From Pyxicephalus adspersus (lineage: Eukaryota; Chordata; Amphibia; Anura; Pyxicephalidae), in contig NC_092858.1 of the NCBI RefSeq assembly GCF_032062135.1, positions 166,297,473 through 166,361,472 on the forward strand: a DNA stretch of 64,000 nt. The letters run 5' to 3'. Position 1 is the stretch's first letter. Each line of letters begins with the position of its first letter. The notes under the pieces were generated by a model. That model was not told the origin of the DNA, did no database searches, and was given only the letters and a program-made list of their open reading frames with translations. This document shows positions 1-10,060 of this stretch, piece by piece. The translations under genes and the position numbers were made by a program.

Positions 1-302
1 TTAACAGCAAGCATTTATAATGGCTTATGTCCATATAAAAAAATATAATTTCAAATTCAGCTTTGCAAAAAGGCTAAATGTTAAACACTGAAAGCAGACA
101 TGAACATTAAAGAGGCAAGTTACATATTGTGTATTTTGCCTGCTGTGCAGATTTTAATATTTTGGTGCCCACCTCATACTTAGGTGAAGTTTTTCTTTAA
201 CATATTGACGATTTATGATTATGTTTGACTTTGTGAAACTAAACCATTTTATCAAAGATTGTATTTCCCTTTCAATGATAAATATAAAATTTGTCTTTCT
301 AG
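1..302 (+). repeat. End of last intron of MORC3 copy 1 (segmental duplicate)
   Basis: This is intron sequence upstream of the exon at 303. It aligns in order with about 44580-44909, the last intron of MORC3 copy 2. Shared landmarks are 'GCATTTA', 'GCCTAAATGTT/GGCTAAATGTT' and 'TTTTGCCTGCTGTGC'. The polypyrimidine stretch 'TTTGTCTTTCTAG' ends it at 302. Shared intron sequence means the two gene copies arose by DNA duplication, not through an mRNA. Confidence 0.75.
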
Positions 303-492
303 CACAAAGCTCTGGACACTCAGAATTAACGTGGCTCAGTTACTCACTATACTAATGCCGGATATGAATTTAGGACAAATAGATTATGAAGTTGATGTGA
401 TCGATGACATTCTACAGCAGGTCCTGGAACAAGAAGAGAAACAAAGGGACAAGCAACTTTGCAGGACAATTAGCATTACTGATTCAATCTGA
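303..492 (+). CDS. MORC3: MORC3-like copy 1, last coding exon (partial gene)
   Basis: Only the terminal coding exon of an upstream gene lies in the window. It starts after an AG acceptor at 301-302. Its first base completes a codon begun in the previous exon, and it then encodes 62 residues to a TGA at 490-492. The stretch TKLWTLRINVAQLL followed by [17 protein letters not shown] matches the C-terminal end of vertebrate MORC3 and the last exon of the complete copy at 44910. Of 45 aligned codons, 24 bases differ, 13 of them in synonymous codons, and 8 residues change, so the frame looks conserved. One tyrosine codon present here (and in human MORC3) is absent in copy 2, and the tail after LEQEEKQ is longer. 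MORC3 is a nuclear ATPase that binds chromatin. Whether this copy is functional cannot be judged from one exon. Confidence 0.85.
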
Positions 493-790
493 ACTGAATA
501 AAACACTGCCTTCCTGGTGCTAGGAGCACTGCAAGTTCGTAGACTACATGGCTTCTGCAGATTAATAGAGGGGGCTATCTTTTTGCAAGCAAACTATATT
601 ATTCAAGAGAAAATGTATGCACTCTGCTATTATCCTATTTTTAAATAGGTTTTCAGATATATATTGTATATTTTACTAAAAAAAGCAAATAAACACATTT
701 AATCAAACACAGCATGGATGGTTTCCAATATAACTCATTGCCGGTGTACTGTCATCCATTGATATGTCATTTAAGACATGATTGCAGTGA
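493..790 (+). other. 3' UTR and flank of MORC3 copy 1
   Basis: This follows the stop codon of copy 1. It stays alignable with 45067-45500 after copy 2. Examples are 'GGTGCTAGGAGCACTGCAAG' against 'GGTACTGGGAGGACTGCAAG', and 'GTCATCCATTGATATGTCAT' against 'GTCATCCACTGATCTGTCAT'. The matches mark the right part of the duplicated block, and similarity fades at about 790. Confidence 0.65.
688..693 (+). terminator. Candidate poly(A) signal of MORC3 copy 1
   Basis: A canonical AATAAA lies about 200 bases after the stop. Another AATAAA at 497-502 is very close to the stop and less likely to be the main signal. No transcript evidence is available. Confidence 0.45.
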
Positions 791-2160
791 TTAGATTGTA
801 ATGACTCTATATGTCCAGGAAATTCAGTGTGCCAGAATATTTTCAGATCTGCTGCACTGCAAACTGTCTCTGACACAACACTTCAGGATGGACAAGCCAG
901 CACCTAAATTACATACTTGGCCTAATCTGGCCAAACACCTAGTTTCTGCGGTCATGAGTTAAGTAATCAGGTACTCCAGGACATGTTGGATAAGATGATA
1001 CCATCTGACCTATTTCATTTTCTAACTCCCAACCCACACGCTGCTAGAAAGGCAGTCATATCCAAAAAACTGTAGTTGACCCTATTGAGCCTGGTGCCGC
1101 TGAATCTGGAAGTGTTGGTGGAGACATGCCTGCTGATGAGATGAGGTACTGGTACTGAGTTTTTCCCAGCATTCTGGAGATTCGAAAAATTACCCAAATT
1201 TGCTGAGAAAATAAGGATCAAGAACGTGACTATCCGGTGGTCCTCTTTCTGATATTAACAATACACTTGCCACTGTGAAAACAAGCCAGCATATAACTTG
1301 CTGTGTCTGCCACAGAGGACTGGGAATTTGCTCCCTCTGCCCTCCTCTGCGGGCTTTTATACTCGGTGAGACACCATAGATGGCTGCAAGACCGGAGATG
1401 ACGTGTCACTTATTAGCTTTATACCGGCCAATTTATCCTTCAGAACCTCCTCCTGCTTCTCCTGCTCATCCTTTTCATGAAGACCCCCACTTTCTACCTT
1501 CTTATGAAGCGCCCCACTCTCCACTAAAAACTTCATAGTTGCAAAGCAAAGAATGAATCTTCCACCTCTTCCTCGTACTGCATCAAATCCAGCATGACTT
1601 CTAATATGAAAATGAGTGAGATGAAATAATTAATAGTCCTGTTTTTACCTGATATTACCTCCTTCACAGACATCAACATGAGACAGGTGTCCCTAATAAT
1701 CTGCCCCCAGGGTTTATTTTTTTTTTTTTTTTGCACCAGTGCATTGTTTGCAGTATAGGTTCTGGTGAAGTGGAAGTAGACCGTTCTGATCATGGCAAAG
1801 ACATCCAGTAATGCAGGGTGGTGGTTCTGCAGATACTTTTGGCCAAATAGAGCACATGCACATGACTTACTAAGGACTGCACCAGCTTTGTTATGTTTGG
1901 GTTAGTGGGAAGTTGTACTCTGGTTAAGAGGAGCTAACCCTGGAGCTCATCTTCTTACCATCCTACTGGATGATAACAGAACTCATGGGTGTATGTGTCA
2001 GTCCCGTGCAAGTCCTGATGAACTATGTAGAACATGTACTGTACTGCCCATAGCGACTGCTCCAGGAATCTGCTGTTGCAAAGACCTGCCTTTATATCAA
2101 AAATTTCAGGGAAGTGGAGACATCATGAGCTACATGTTTGTAGCGTGCAGGAATATTTTG
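791..2160. other. Intergenic, nothing recognised
   Basis: There are only short open frames without recognisable homology, and one poly-T run near 1717-1732. I see no exon, RNA gene or repeat family I can name. Confidence 0.5.
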
Positions 2161-2830
2161 TGTCACAGTGCCACAGGGTGGGATGGTGGACCCTCCATGT
2201 CACAAGCCCAGTTCCAGCCGGTCTTCTCCAGAGCCACGAGAGGGGAGTATGTTACGCTGCAGGCTGTTGCCAAGTTCCAGCACACAGAGGCTGGTGACTG
2301 CTGACAGGTAGGAAAAAGGCGTGGTGCAGGAACGAAAGACGGGCATTGTCAGACAAGTCAGAGGTCAGGGTAGGTGGCTAACAGGAGTAGTCAGGAATAG
2401 CCAACTGTCAGGGCAGGTGGCAATCGGGAATAGTCAAGAGTCAAATCTGGGATCGGTACGCAGGAGAATCAGTAACAGGAGAAACAGACAGGAATGACTG
2501 GAACCTGGGAACACAGCCAAGAAGAACTCCTTGTTCTGGTAACTTCCTGGGAGAGAATGTGGCAAACAGGAATCATTTGACCAGCAGGTAAGAGAACCCA
2601 CCACCAGAGGGGGTGCTGGAGCAGATGAAGCTCAGGGGTTATTCACACTTCTGCCAGCAGATTGAGTGCTTCAATGGGATATCCTGGTTCTCCCTGGGGT
2701 AAAGGGGCAGTCCTCAGGGTATAACATGACTCAAACCAGGAAGTATCCAGCAGAAAGGATTCCTAAATACATAAGGTGGGTGATGCAGACAAAGGCACAG
2801 ATCCCCATGTTCCTGTGGGGATCTGTGACA
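2161..2830 (+). repeat. Solo-LTR-like repeat, copy A
   Basis: It begins TGTCACAG and ends ATCTGTGACA, the TG...CA form of an LTR. It aligns along its length with 41141-41726: 'GGATGGTGGACCC', 'GGTCTTCTCCAGAGCC', 'AACTCCTTGTTC', 'CACCAGAGGGGGT'. No internal retroelement genes are attached, so it looks like a solo LTR. Flanking 5-mers (TTTTG and GTTTA) do not match, so no target-site duplication is confirmed. The ORFs within it are not considered real. Confidence 0.55.
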
Positions 2831-4259
2831 GTTTAGTTTACAAAATAGTGTCAGCTTGGTATCTTTCCATGGGACTGAGCATACTGGAGCTGGCTTCTGC
2901 TGACTTGTATGAGAGGGATGGTACAACCACTAGCTTGCTTTAGTTGGCATTCAAAAGTATGGCTGAAGCGTACTTCTGTTCCTGGCCTAACATTCAATTG
3001 AAGACTGACTACTAAAAGATGAATAGGCAGAAGAAGGAGGAGGACAGCTGGAGCAGTGAAGATGGTCTTTCCTGTACATGTGTACTACAAAAAGAGATAA
3101 TGCAGGTAATAGCAACAGCAACGGGACAACCAAAAACTTTTGATTTGTTTTTAAATTTTGAAAAATTAATGAAAGGTAACAAGGAAGTGGTAGGATTCCT
3201 CTTGATGATGTGCTGGATGAGGATAGATGTTGACTAATGTAGGCCATGGCTTACCCTGTGTGAAGATATGTTGCAAAAGGTGCTTTAACAGGAGTGGATA
3301 CAAAAAATGCCCAAAGGGGGCATAATGGGGCCTAATGAACTTAAATTCCCCTAACTTAAATCTCTCAGCGCTGTGCCACAGTCTGGTGCAAGCTCTGGTT
3401 TTTAGTGATACATTAATCACCATTATGACCACCTTCGGTTCACACAAATGGCTTGTCTTTATTTCTGAGGAGACAGCAATACTACCAAAAAACAGAAAAT
3501 GAGGGTCTGTGCCTTCAGAGAGAGATAGAGTGTTTATAATTGTTTTAGAGGAAGCAGAAATAACTTGGCTCTAGGGTAATACATCACATTCACTGTCTTA
3601 ATTTCTCAATTGTGACTGAAAAGATAAATAAACCATCTAATTCATAAGAGGCATAGCCTGCCTAAGAGTTTTCTGCTTTTTGATACCATGTTGTAAGGGA
3701 TGTAATTTTGCTGAGTCGTGAAGTTGTTTTTGTGTTTTTTGCTATGTTTTGCAAATAATTGAGTGTCAAAACTAGTTATATCCTCTTTATCAGTAAGTCA
3801 ATATTTGCTCCTTCCTTACTTTGAGGCTTCTCACATTGAAACACATTGCTCAGCAAAGTTGTTAATTAAGTTTCTTGTTATTGACTAACTACGAAGTGCC
3901 TTATACCCTGCTGTCTGACTATATAAACTGGGATGTGATAACAAAGCGTTGAGAAGTGATATAATGGCATGCTTGAGCTGCGTGTATGGCATTCATTGCT
4001 TCCAGCGTGCTGAAAACAAAGGCCACGATAGAGAGGTAAACTGATCTGGGATTAGCAAGAAATCACCATAACACTTGTGAAAACATGCATAATGTCTGTT
4101 ATGATGGGTGGTGGTGTACCTAGTAGTGGTGCTGCTAGTGCTCATACTGCTCTTATCCATAGTCTGGTGAAATCTGAATCCAGACCAAAGAAGTTTAGTT
4201 TGAGTCAAGGATCCACTTCAAACAGCACTTTTCTAATGTTTTTACATTTTTCCCTCTGA
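2831..4259. other. Intergenic, nothing recognised
   Basis: AT-rich sequence with short overlapping open frames on both strands and no recognisable protein or repeat family. It ends at an assembly gap. Confidence 0.45.
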
Positions 4260-4667
4260 NNNNNNNNNNNNNNNNNNNNNNNNNNNNNNNNNNNNNNNNN
4301 NNNNNNNNNNNNNNNNNNNNNNNNNNNNNNNNNNNNNNNNNNNNNNNNNNNNNNNNNNNNNNNNNNNNNNNNNNNNNNNNNNNNNNNNNNNNNNNNNNNN
4401 NNNNNNNNNNNNNNNNNNNNNNNNNNNNNNNNNNNNNNNNNNNNNNNNNNNNNNNNNNNNNNNNNNNNNNNNNNNNNNNNNNNNNNNNNNNNNNNNNNNN
4501 NNNNNNNNNNNNNNNNNNNNNNNNNNNNNNNNNNNNNNNNNNNNNNNNNNNNNNNNNNNNNNNNNNNNNNNNNNNNNNNNNNNNNNNNNNNNNNNNNNNN
4601 NNNNNNNNNNNNNNNNNNNNNNNNNNNNNNNNNNNNNNNNNNNNNNNNNNNNNNNNNNNNNNNNNNN
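4260..4667. other. Assembly gap (408 N)
   Basis: A run of N. Its right edge abuts an (AT)n microsatellite at 4668-4690, a likely cause of the assembly break. Confidence 0.98.
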
Positions 4668-5383
4668 ATATATATATATATATATATATATGTTCAAGTT
4701 TGTATAATGTATAGAGGCTGCTCCACCTGCTAGTGGCTGTACAGTGTAAATATTCAAAAAAATGAAAGCTTTAACCTTTTACTTTTTTTCTAAACAAAAA
4801 AAAAAAATTTTTAAAGAAAAAAATATTAAAACAGGACATAAGCAATCTATTAAAGCAGAAGAAAACTAAAACAAACCAAAAAACTCACTTTTTACTTCCG
4901 CAGATCCCCTGATAGCCCTGAACGTTTCCTGAATCATGTACCACATTGTCCTTTAATCCGCCTATGTCATGGTACAAAGGAAGAGCCGGGCACTACTATC
5001 ATTGTTCTTCTTGTTCCACCTTCTGCCTACGTCACCCAATTTTCGCACTTCCCAGGTGTCAGGTGACGTAGCAGCTGTAAATGGGGATTTCTTTCCCCAT
5101 TAAAGAAAAAAGTTTCTAGCACTCCAGTAGCATGCATATACAAAAGACCCAACACCCAAACACAAGCAAAGACCTGTACATCAGGTAGGCAAAACACAGC
5201 TAGAGGTGCCAACCCCCACTGTACTCTATAATTTGCAAGAACAGTAGATCGAACATAACCTAATAATTAAAAGACATTTCAATGATCGATTTCCCTCTTC
5301 TCTGTTTTTCTGGACTGTGAAATGATCTTAGTTTGTCATGTGCTGCTTCTTCAAAAGTTAACCCCACAAATCTAATGTGATTC
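4668..5383. other. (AT)n microsatellite then unassigned sequence
   Basis: (AT)n runs from 4668 to 4690, followed by A-rich and ordinary intergenic sequence up to the next gap. No gene seen. Confidence 0.6.
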
Positions 5384-5974
5384 NNNNNNNNNNNNNNNNN
5401 NNNNNNNNNNNNNNNNNNNNNNNNNNNNNNNNNNNNNNNNNNNNNNNNNNNNNNNNNNNNNNNNNNNNNNNNNNNNNNNNNNNNNNNNNNNNNNNNNNNN
5501 NNNNNNNNNNNNNNNNNNNNNNNNNNNNNNNNNNNNNNNNNNNNNNNNNNNNNNNNNNNNNNNNNNNNNNNNNNNNNNNNNNNNNNNNNNNNNNNNNNNN
5601 NNNNNNNNNNNNNNNNNNNNNNNNNNNNNNNNNNNNNNNNNNNNNNNNNNNNNNNNNNNNNNNNNNNNNNNNNNNNNNNNNNNNNNNNNNNNNNNNNNNN
5701 NNNNNNNNNNNNNNNNNNNNNNNNNNNNNNNNNNNNNNNNNNNNNNNNNNNNNNNNNNNNNNNNNNNNNNNNNNNNNNNNNNNNNNNNNNNNNNNNNNNN
5801 NNNNNNNNNNNNNNNNNNNNNNNNNNNNNNNNNNNNNNNNNNNNNNNNNNNNNNNNNNNNNNNNNNNNNNNNNNNNNNNNNNNNNNNNNNNNNNNNNNNN
5901 NNNNNNNNNNNNNNNNNNNNNNNNNNNNNNNNNNNNNNNNNNNNNNNNNNNNNNNNNNNNNNNNNNNNNNNNNN
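5384..5974. other. Assembly gap (591 N)
   Basis: A run of N. Open frames spanning it consist of unknown residues. Confidence 0.98.
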
Positions 5975-6017
5975 TTGCACCTCTTCCTTTCAGACCACAG
6001 AGGTGACACCCTTATAT

Positions 6018-6110
6018 TACATGGTTACATAGTAGGTTAGGTTGAAAAAAGACATATATCCATCAACTTCAACCACTAGGGAAATAACCAGAAAACAAAT
6101 AATGTAAAGT
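6018..6110 (+). repeat. Dispersed repeat ('GTTACATAGTAGG' family), fragment
   Basis: It shares 'ACATAGTA', 'GAAAAAAGACATA', 'CATCCATCAACTTCAACCAC' and 'TAGGGAAATAA' with 28045-28130. It is a short dispersed repeat of unknown class. Confidence 0.55.
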
Positions 6111-6225
6111 TCTTCTTTCCTTTGAATGTAATTTCCAAATAAAGCCTTTGCCTTTTATTGAATCCACTGTTCAACTTCTCAAAAGAGCACAGCAAATGCT
6201 GTCAGGGTGTGTGGCCAGGTGGGAA

Positions 6226-6616
6226 ATTTAAAAGCAGATTACCGAGTAATCTGCTTTTAAATACCGCCCGGGTCCCCAGCACCCCACTCCAGGCATCTGC
6301 AGTTAGATGCGATGCACCATGCAGGATTTCTGCATGGTGCATCACATCTAACTGCAGATTCGATCACCAATAGTAAATCCCGGGGGTGATGCCAGTGGCG
6401 ATTTCCCGCTGGCAGCACCCCCTGGATCTACTCCTGCTCGCATCTCCCGGAGGCTGATCTCCAGGTGATGCGAGCAGGAGAGTGAGCAGGGCGGGGACAT
6501 CCCCACCGCATCACCCGGCAAGATGTGTGACATCTTCCAGGTGATGCGATGGGAGTGATGGATTCTGGGGGTGGGAAATTTAAAAGCAGATTACTATGTA
6601 ATCTGCTTTTAAATTT
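6226..6616. repeat. Cluster of stem-loops in the piggyBac 5' region
   Basis: Hairpins follow one another: 17-bp arms 6226-6242/6246-6262; 29-bp arms with one mismatch 6295-6323/6331-6359; 14-bp arms 6431-6444/6467-6480; an arm of about 19 bp 6507-6526/6530-6548; and 19-bp perfect arms 6576-6594/6598-6616. The first and last share the motif AAAGCAGATTAC. That motif also occurs as an imperfect inverted pair at 59757-59785 in the second piggyBac remnant. Confidence 0.85.
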
Positions 6617-6830
6617 TTTTTACAGTGAAATACACCAAAAAACTCAAAATAAAAGTATCAAAACACATTTTAGTGCACCAAGCATCATTGCCCAGTGCCC
6701 TGATTAACATTTTGCCCACTATTATCCCTGACCTTGATCTGACCTTTTGATGGCTTATAAATCACTTCCTGAATGTATCATTTAATCACTTTGTCTTTGA
6801 CCTTGATTGTTCCTGTTTGCTGGAGGCGGC

Positions 6831-8478
6831 ATGGCATCAAAACGTCATCTCATCGGCGCAAGCGCTGTTTTGGAGGAATTTGAAAGCAGCGATGGTGATT
6901 TGGAGTCCCTTGTGGAATCGAGCGATAGTGATTCACCAGGAAATTTGTCATCGGACAGCGAAAGTGAACTGAGCGATGATTTTGAACCTGTGCGCACATG
7001 GTGTCCTTTTGACCTTGATGCGGACCAGGCAGCACCGCCAAGATTTACCGGCGCACCTGGGATGAAAATTGAGGCTGAATGCGACGACCCCCCGGCATAC
7101 CTGAAGTAGTTTTTGACCGATGCAGTTATGCAAAAAATTGTTGCAGAGACAAACAGGTAAGCTGCTCTTGTGTTTGTTAACTTTTTGAAATTTTTTGCTA
7201 ATTTTTTTTTTTTATGCAAACATATATGCTGCTCTGTGTTTGCTAACATATTACTTGTCACCTTCACACTATAAAAGAACATATCCTAAAATACTTTTTT
7301 ATTATGTTTTTTGCAGGTACTCAGGACAACAACAAGGTGTTCCACACCTGAGGTTTGCAAGAAGCAGAAAGTGGGAACCTGTGAGCAAGGATGACATTTG
7401 GCTGTTTTTGGGCTAGGTGATCCTGCAGGGAGTTGTGGGCAAACCCGTGCGGAAGTGGTACTGGTCCAAGAACAAAATGATTGCCACTCCATTCTTTGGC
7501 ACATTCATGCCAGAATACCGCTTTTCCCTCATCATGAAGTACCTGCACTTCGCAAACAATGAGGAATTTGATGAGACTACCCATCCTGCACCAAAACTCA
7601 AGAAAATTTGGAAAGTGTCTCATTTGGTTATACAAAATTTCCAGCAAACCTATGTGCCAGAAAGAGATGTCAGCATTGATGAAAGTCTAATGGTTTACAA
7701 GGGGAGGCTCAGCTGGGTGCAGTACGTTGCGTCAAAGAGGGCACAATTTCGCGTGAAGACCTATATGCTGTGCGAATCCTCAACTGGCTACATCTTGAAT
7801 ACGGTACTGTACACTGGAAAAGGGACACAGTTCAACCCCAGATACAGCCATTATGGATTGGCAACATCTTCAGTGATATCCCTCGTTGAGCCATTGCTAG
7901 GTCAGGGCTGAAGAGTACTGCCCATGATGCCTCCACCGTTCTGGTACACACAAAACATGGGAAAGAAGTGATGAAACCACAGGTGGTGATTGACTACAAC
8001 AACACCATGGGAGGTGTGGACAGAGCCGACCAAGCCATGACATTCTACCCAGTGAGGAAACAGCAAAGGAAGCACTACAAGAAGATTTTCAGGCATCTTG
8101 TTGAGCAGTGCCTATGGAATGCCTACCTTCTGTACAAAAAAAAATCAGAGGCCTGTGAATCATTCAGACTTCATTTTGCAAGTTTCCGAATCCATAGTCA
8201 AGAACCACCAAACACCATCAGTGGCTATGAATAGACCTGGACGTCGTGCTTCCACCGTTGTCAACCTAGAACGGCTGGCCGGTCATCACTTCACTGAATA
8301 CATCCCACCAACCCAGAAAAAGGCAGCACCTACAAGGATGTGTGTGGTTTGCTGCTCAAAGACTGATGACAGAGGAAGGAAGAAACGCAAGGAAACCAGG
8401 TACTACTGTCCTGACTGTGATGTTGGGCTTTGTGCAGCACCCTGCTTCAAAATCTACCAAACCCGGGATGTCTACTAA
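6831..8478 (+). pseudogene. piggyBac transposase, broken
   Basis: DDE-type transposase of the piggyBac family, which moves elements at TTAA sites. The start at 6831 (MASKRHLIGASAVLEEF) opens an acidic N-terminus (SSDGDLES, DSDSPGNLSSDSESE). A plausible intron with GT-AG ends lies at about 7157-7316. The core matches piggyBac: FLG(L)VILQGVVGKP, YWS, FMPEYRFSLIMKYLHF, first catalytic region VSIDESLMVYKGRL, third region VIDYNNTMGGVDRADQ, and a C-terminal cysteine-rich zinc domain (CVVCC...CPDCDVGLC). Breaks: TAG at 7107-7109, TAG at the FLG-VILQG junction (near 7414), a deletion at about 7909 that removes the second catalytic aspartate region, and a frameshift in the A-run near 8140-8147. It is not functional. 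Confidence 0.85.
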
Positions 8479-8484
8479 AAAATG

Positions 8485-9120
8485 TACCGTATTTTTCGGA
8501 CCATAAGTGCCAGAAGTAACCATAAGTAACCAGAAGTGGGGGAAAAAAGTCCCTGCGTCTTATGGTCCAAATACAGCCTACACATATGCTGTTAAAAAAA
8601 AAGTTTCTTACCGTGTTTCCCTCCTATGCGTGTCTCCTTGATGCTGGCTGTGCAGCACGTGTCTGCTCCTGGCTGCAGTGCAGAGTGAAACTGAAAGTAA
8701 CAAGCCGGCATTCTGCACCAGGAAGCAAGCTGCTGATCCCTGCCTAACAGAGATCCCTACACTTAATTACCGGTAAGTGAACAGAAGGGGACAATCAATG
8801 GCATAGAGTGATCAGAAGGAGACAGTCAATGGCATAGAGTGATCAGAAGGGGACAGTCATTGCATATAGTGATCAGAAGGGGACAATCAATGGCAGTAAT
8901 GTAGTCTTTTGCTGACTTTATTTGTTAATAATGGTTCTAAATGCTGCTGTTTACTTTACAGGGTTTATTACATGTGTTTATGACTGTGTTGTTGGTTTTT
9001 AATGCACATAAAATATTTTAGGACACTATTTGTTTCAGAATCTTTTTTTTCTTCATTTCCCTTCTCTAAAAACTGGTGCGTCTTATGGTCCGGTGCGTCT
9101 TATGGCCCAAAAATACGGTA
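8485..9120. mobile_element. MITE nested in the piggyBac 3' region
   Basis: Terminal inverted repeats are TACCGTATTTTTCGGACCAT at 8485 and, inverted, near TTATGGCCCAAAAATACGGT ending at 9120. It lies seven bases after the transposase stop and splits piggyBac sequence, so it inserted later. It has no coding capacity. Inside is a short tandem array at 8775-8900. Confidence 0.75.
8775..8900 (+). repeat. Tandem repeat, about 36-bp unit, about 3.5 copies
   Basis: The unit contains GATCAGAAGGGGACAGTCA and recurs four times with small changes inside the nested MITE. Confidence 0.8.
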
Positions 9121-9479
9121 AATATTTTTATTTTTTTTTTCTAAAATCTGAATTTTATTTATCTTATTATTTATCAATAATGTTGCACCCTTGTTTGGAA
9201 AATTTCAGTTACAAATTTTTGATAAAAAAATTCTTTTTGATAAATTACATTGTTGTGGCCTATTATTTCATTATTTTTATAATAATGATTTATTATTATG
9301 TATTATATTATAATTTATGATTATAACATAATAAATAAATATAATTATTATACCCGGGAGTTAATCCTAAGAAATACAGGCCCACAATATAAACAAACAT
9401 TTCTATGCAAAAAAAATAGGATCACTTTTTGCATAAAAAAACTGACAGAATTATAACGCTCGGGGGGGTTAATCTGTGG

Positions 9480-9675
9480 GCTCCTGGTCTTCTACCAGCC
9501 ATCCCCAGACACCATCTCTTGTGCATTAGGTCCAGGGGGCAACCGTGTGCTGGGAGACCAGTCTCCCAAGGCTGAGCGGTGGCTTGCTAAAGGTGAAAAG
9601 CGCGGCGTTAGATTGAGGGACTGGTGTCTGGTGCTGGTGCTGACCAGGGCCTTACACTCTCCTGCTATTGCAGGA
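9480..9675 (+). repeat. Dispersed repeat shared with 35535-35640
   Basis: 'ATCTCTTGTGCATTAGGTCC', 'CCGTGTGCTGGGAGACC', 'GGACTGGTGTCTGGTGCTGG' and 'GACCAGGGCCTTACACT' recur in reverse complement at 35535-35640. Class unknown; possibly LTR-related. Confidence 0.5.
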
Positions 9676-9990
9676 ATAAAAAAAACACTTATTAAAGCAG
9701 AACTTGCACTTAATTTTTTTTTTTGAGCATTCAATAAATGTACTTACCACACCCAGCATATCTTGTCCTGATTTCTCTTTCCTTTACGCTGCTTAATGTG
9801 CTAATTAATTAATAACCAATATATATAGTGGGACATCGATGTGCGCTCTAAGCAACATAGGTCCTTATGTTATAGAGAGCACATTAATTTGGAATATGTA
9901 TATTTACAATATAATACTTGTATGAGTCATTATAAATTCTAATTTAAACATTATCTACTGGTTTAGATACAATTTACGCAAGTAATATAC
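9676..9990. other. AT-rich flank of the ribozyme-like motif
   Basis: Non-coding. It may belong to the same Penelope-derived terminal repeat as 9991-10060, but no boundary can be set. Confidence 0.35.
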
Positions 9991-10060
9991 GCATGCTGTC
10001 AATAATGCTCCTGAGGATGCCATACCTGGTGAAACGCGTCGAGTATATCCAACAACATGC
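9991..10060 (+). ncRNA. Hammerhead-ribozyme-like motif (Penelope type)
   Basis: Core boxes are in the right order: CTGAGGA at 10011-10017 (CUGANGA), a short stem II GCC/GGT at 10019-10021 and 10028-10030, GAAA at 10031-10034, the self-complementary CGCG at 10035-10038 and UC at 10039-10040, where cleavage would occur. Stem I forms between ATGCTC (10005-10010) and GAGTAT (10041-10046), six pairs with one G-U. An outer helix GCATG/CATGC closes at 9991-9995 and 10056-10060. Very short stem III with a palindromic CGCG, working as a dimer, is known for hammerheads in Penelope-like retroelements. One base (U10018) between CUGANGA and stem II is unpaired, so activity is uncertain. Confidence 0.6.

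Larger units (their letters stand above)
6165..9472 (+). mobile_element. Decayed piggyBac-superfamily DNA transposon
   Basis: It contains a broken piggyBac transposase (6831-8478), a hairpin-rich 5' non-coding part, and a 3' end at 9440-9472. That end reads GACAGAATTATAACG, then G-rich sequence closing on TTAA at 9469-9472, the target site used by this superfamily. The 3' UTR aligns, inverted, with the second piggyBac remnant at 58350-60010 ('CCTTGTTTGGA...ATTTCAG' and its reverse). The 5' terminus is not clear; 6165 is a guess. A CTTATGG-type MITE sits inside at 8485-9120. Confidence 0.75.

Noticed and set aside
4242..6009. Long open frames of 171-249 codons on both strands
   Set aside because: They consist almost wholly of unknown residues from the two N gaps.
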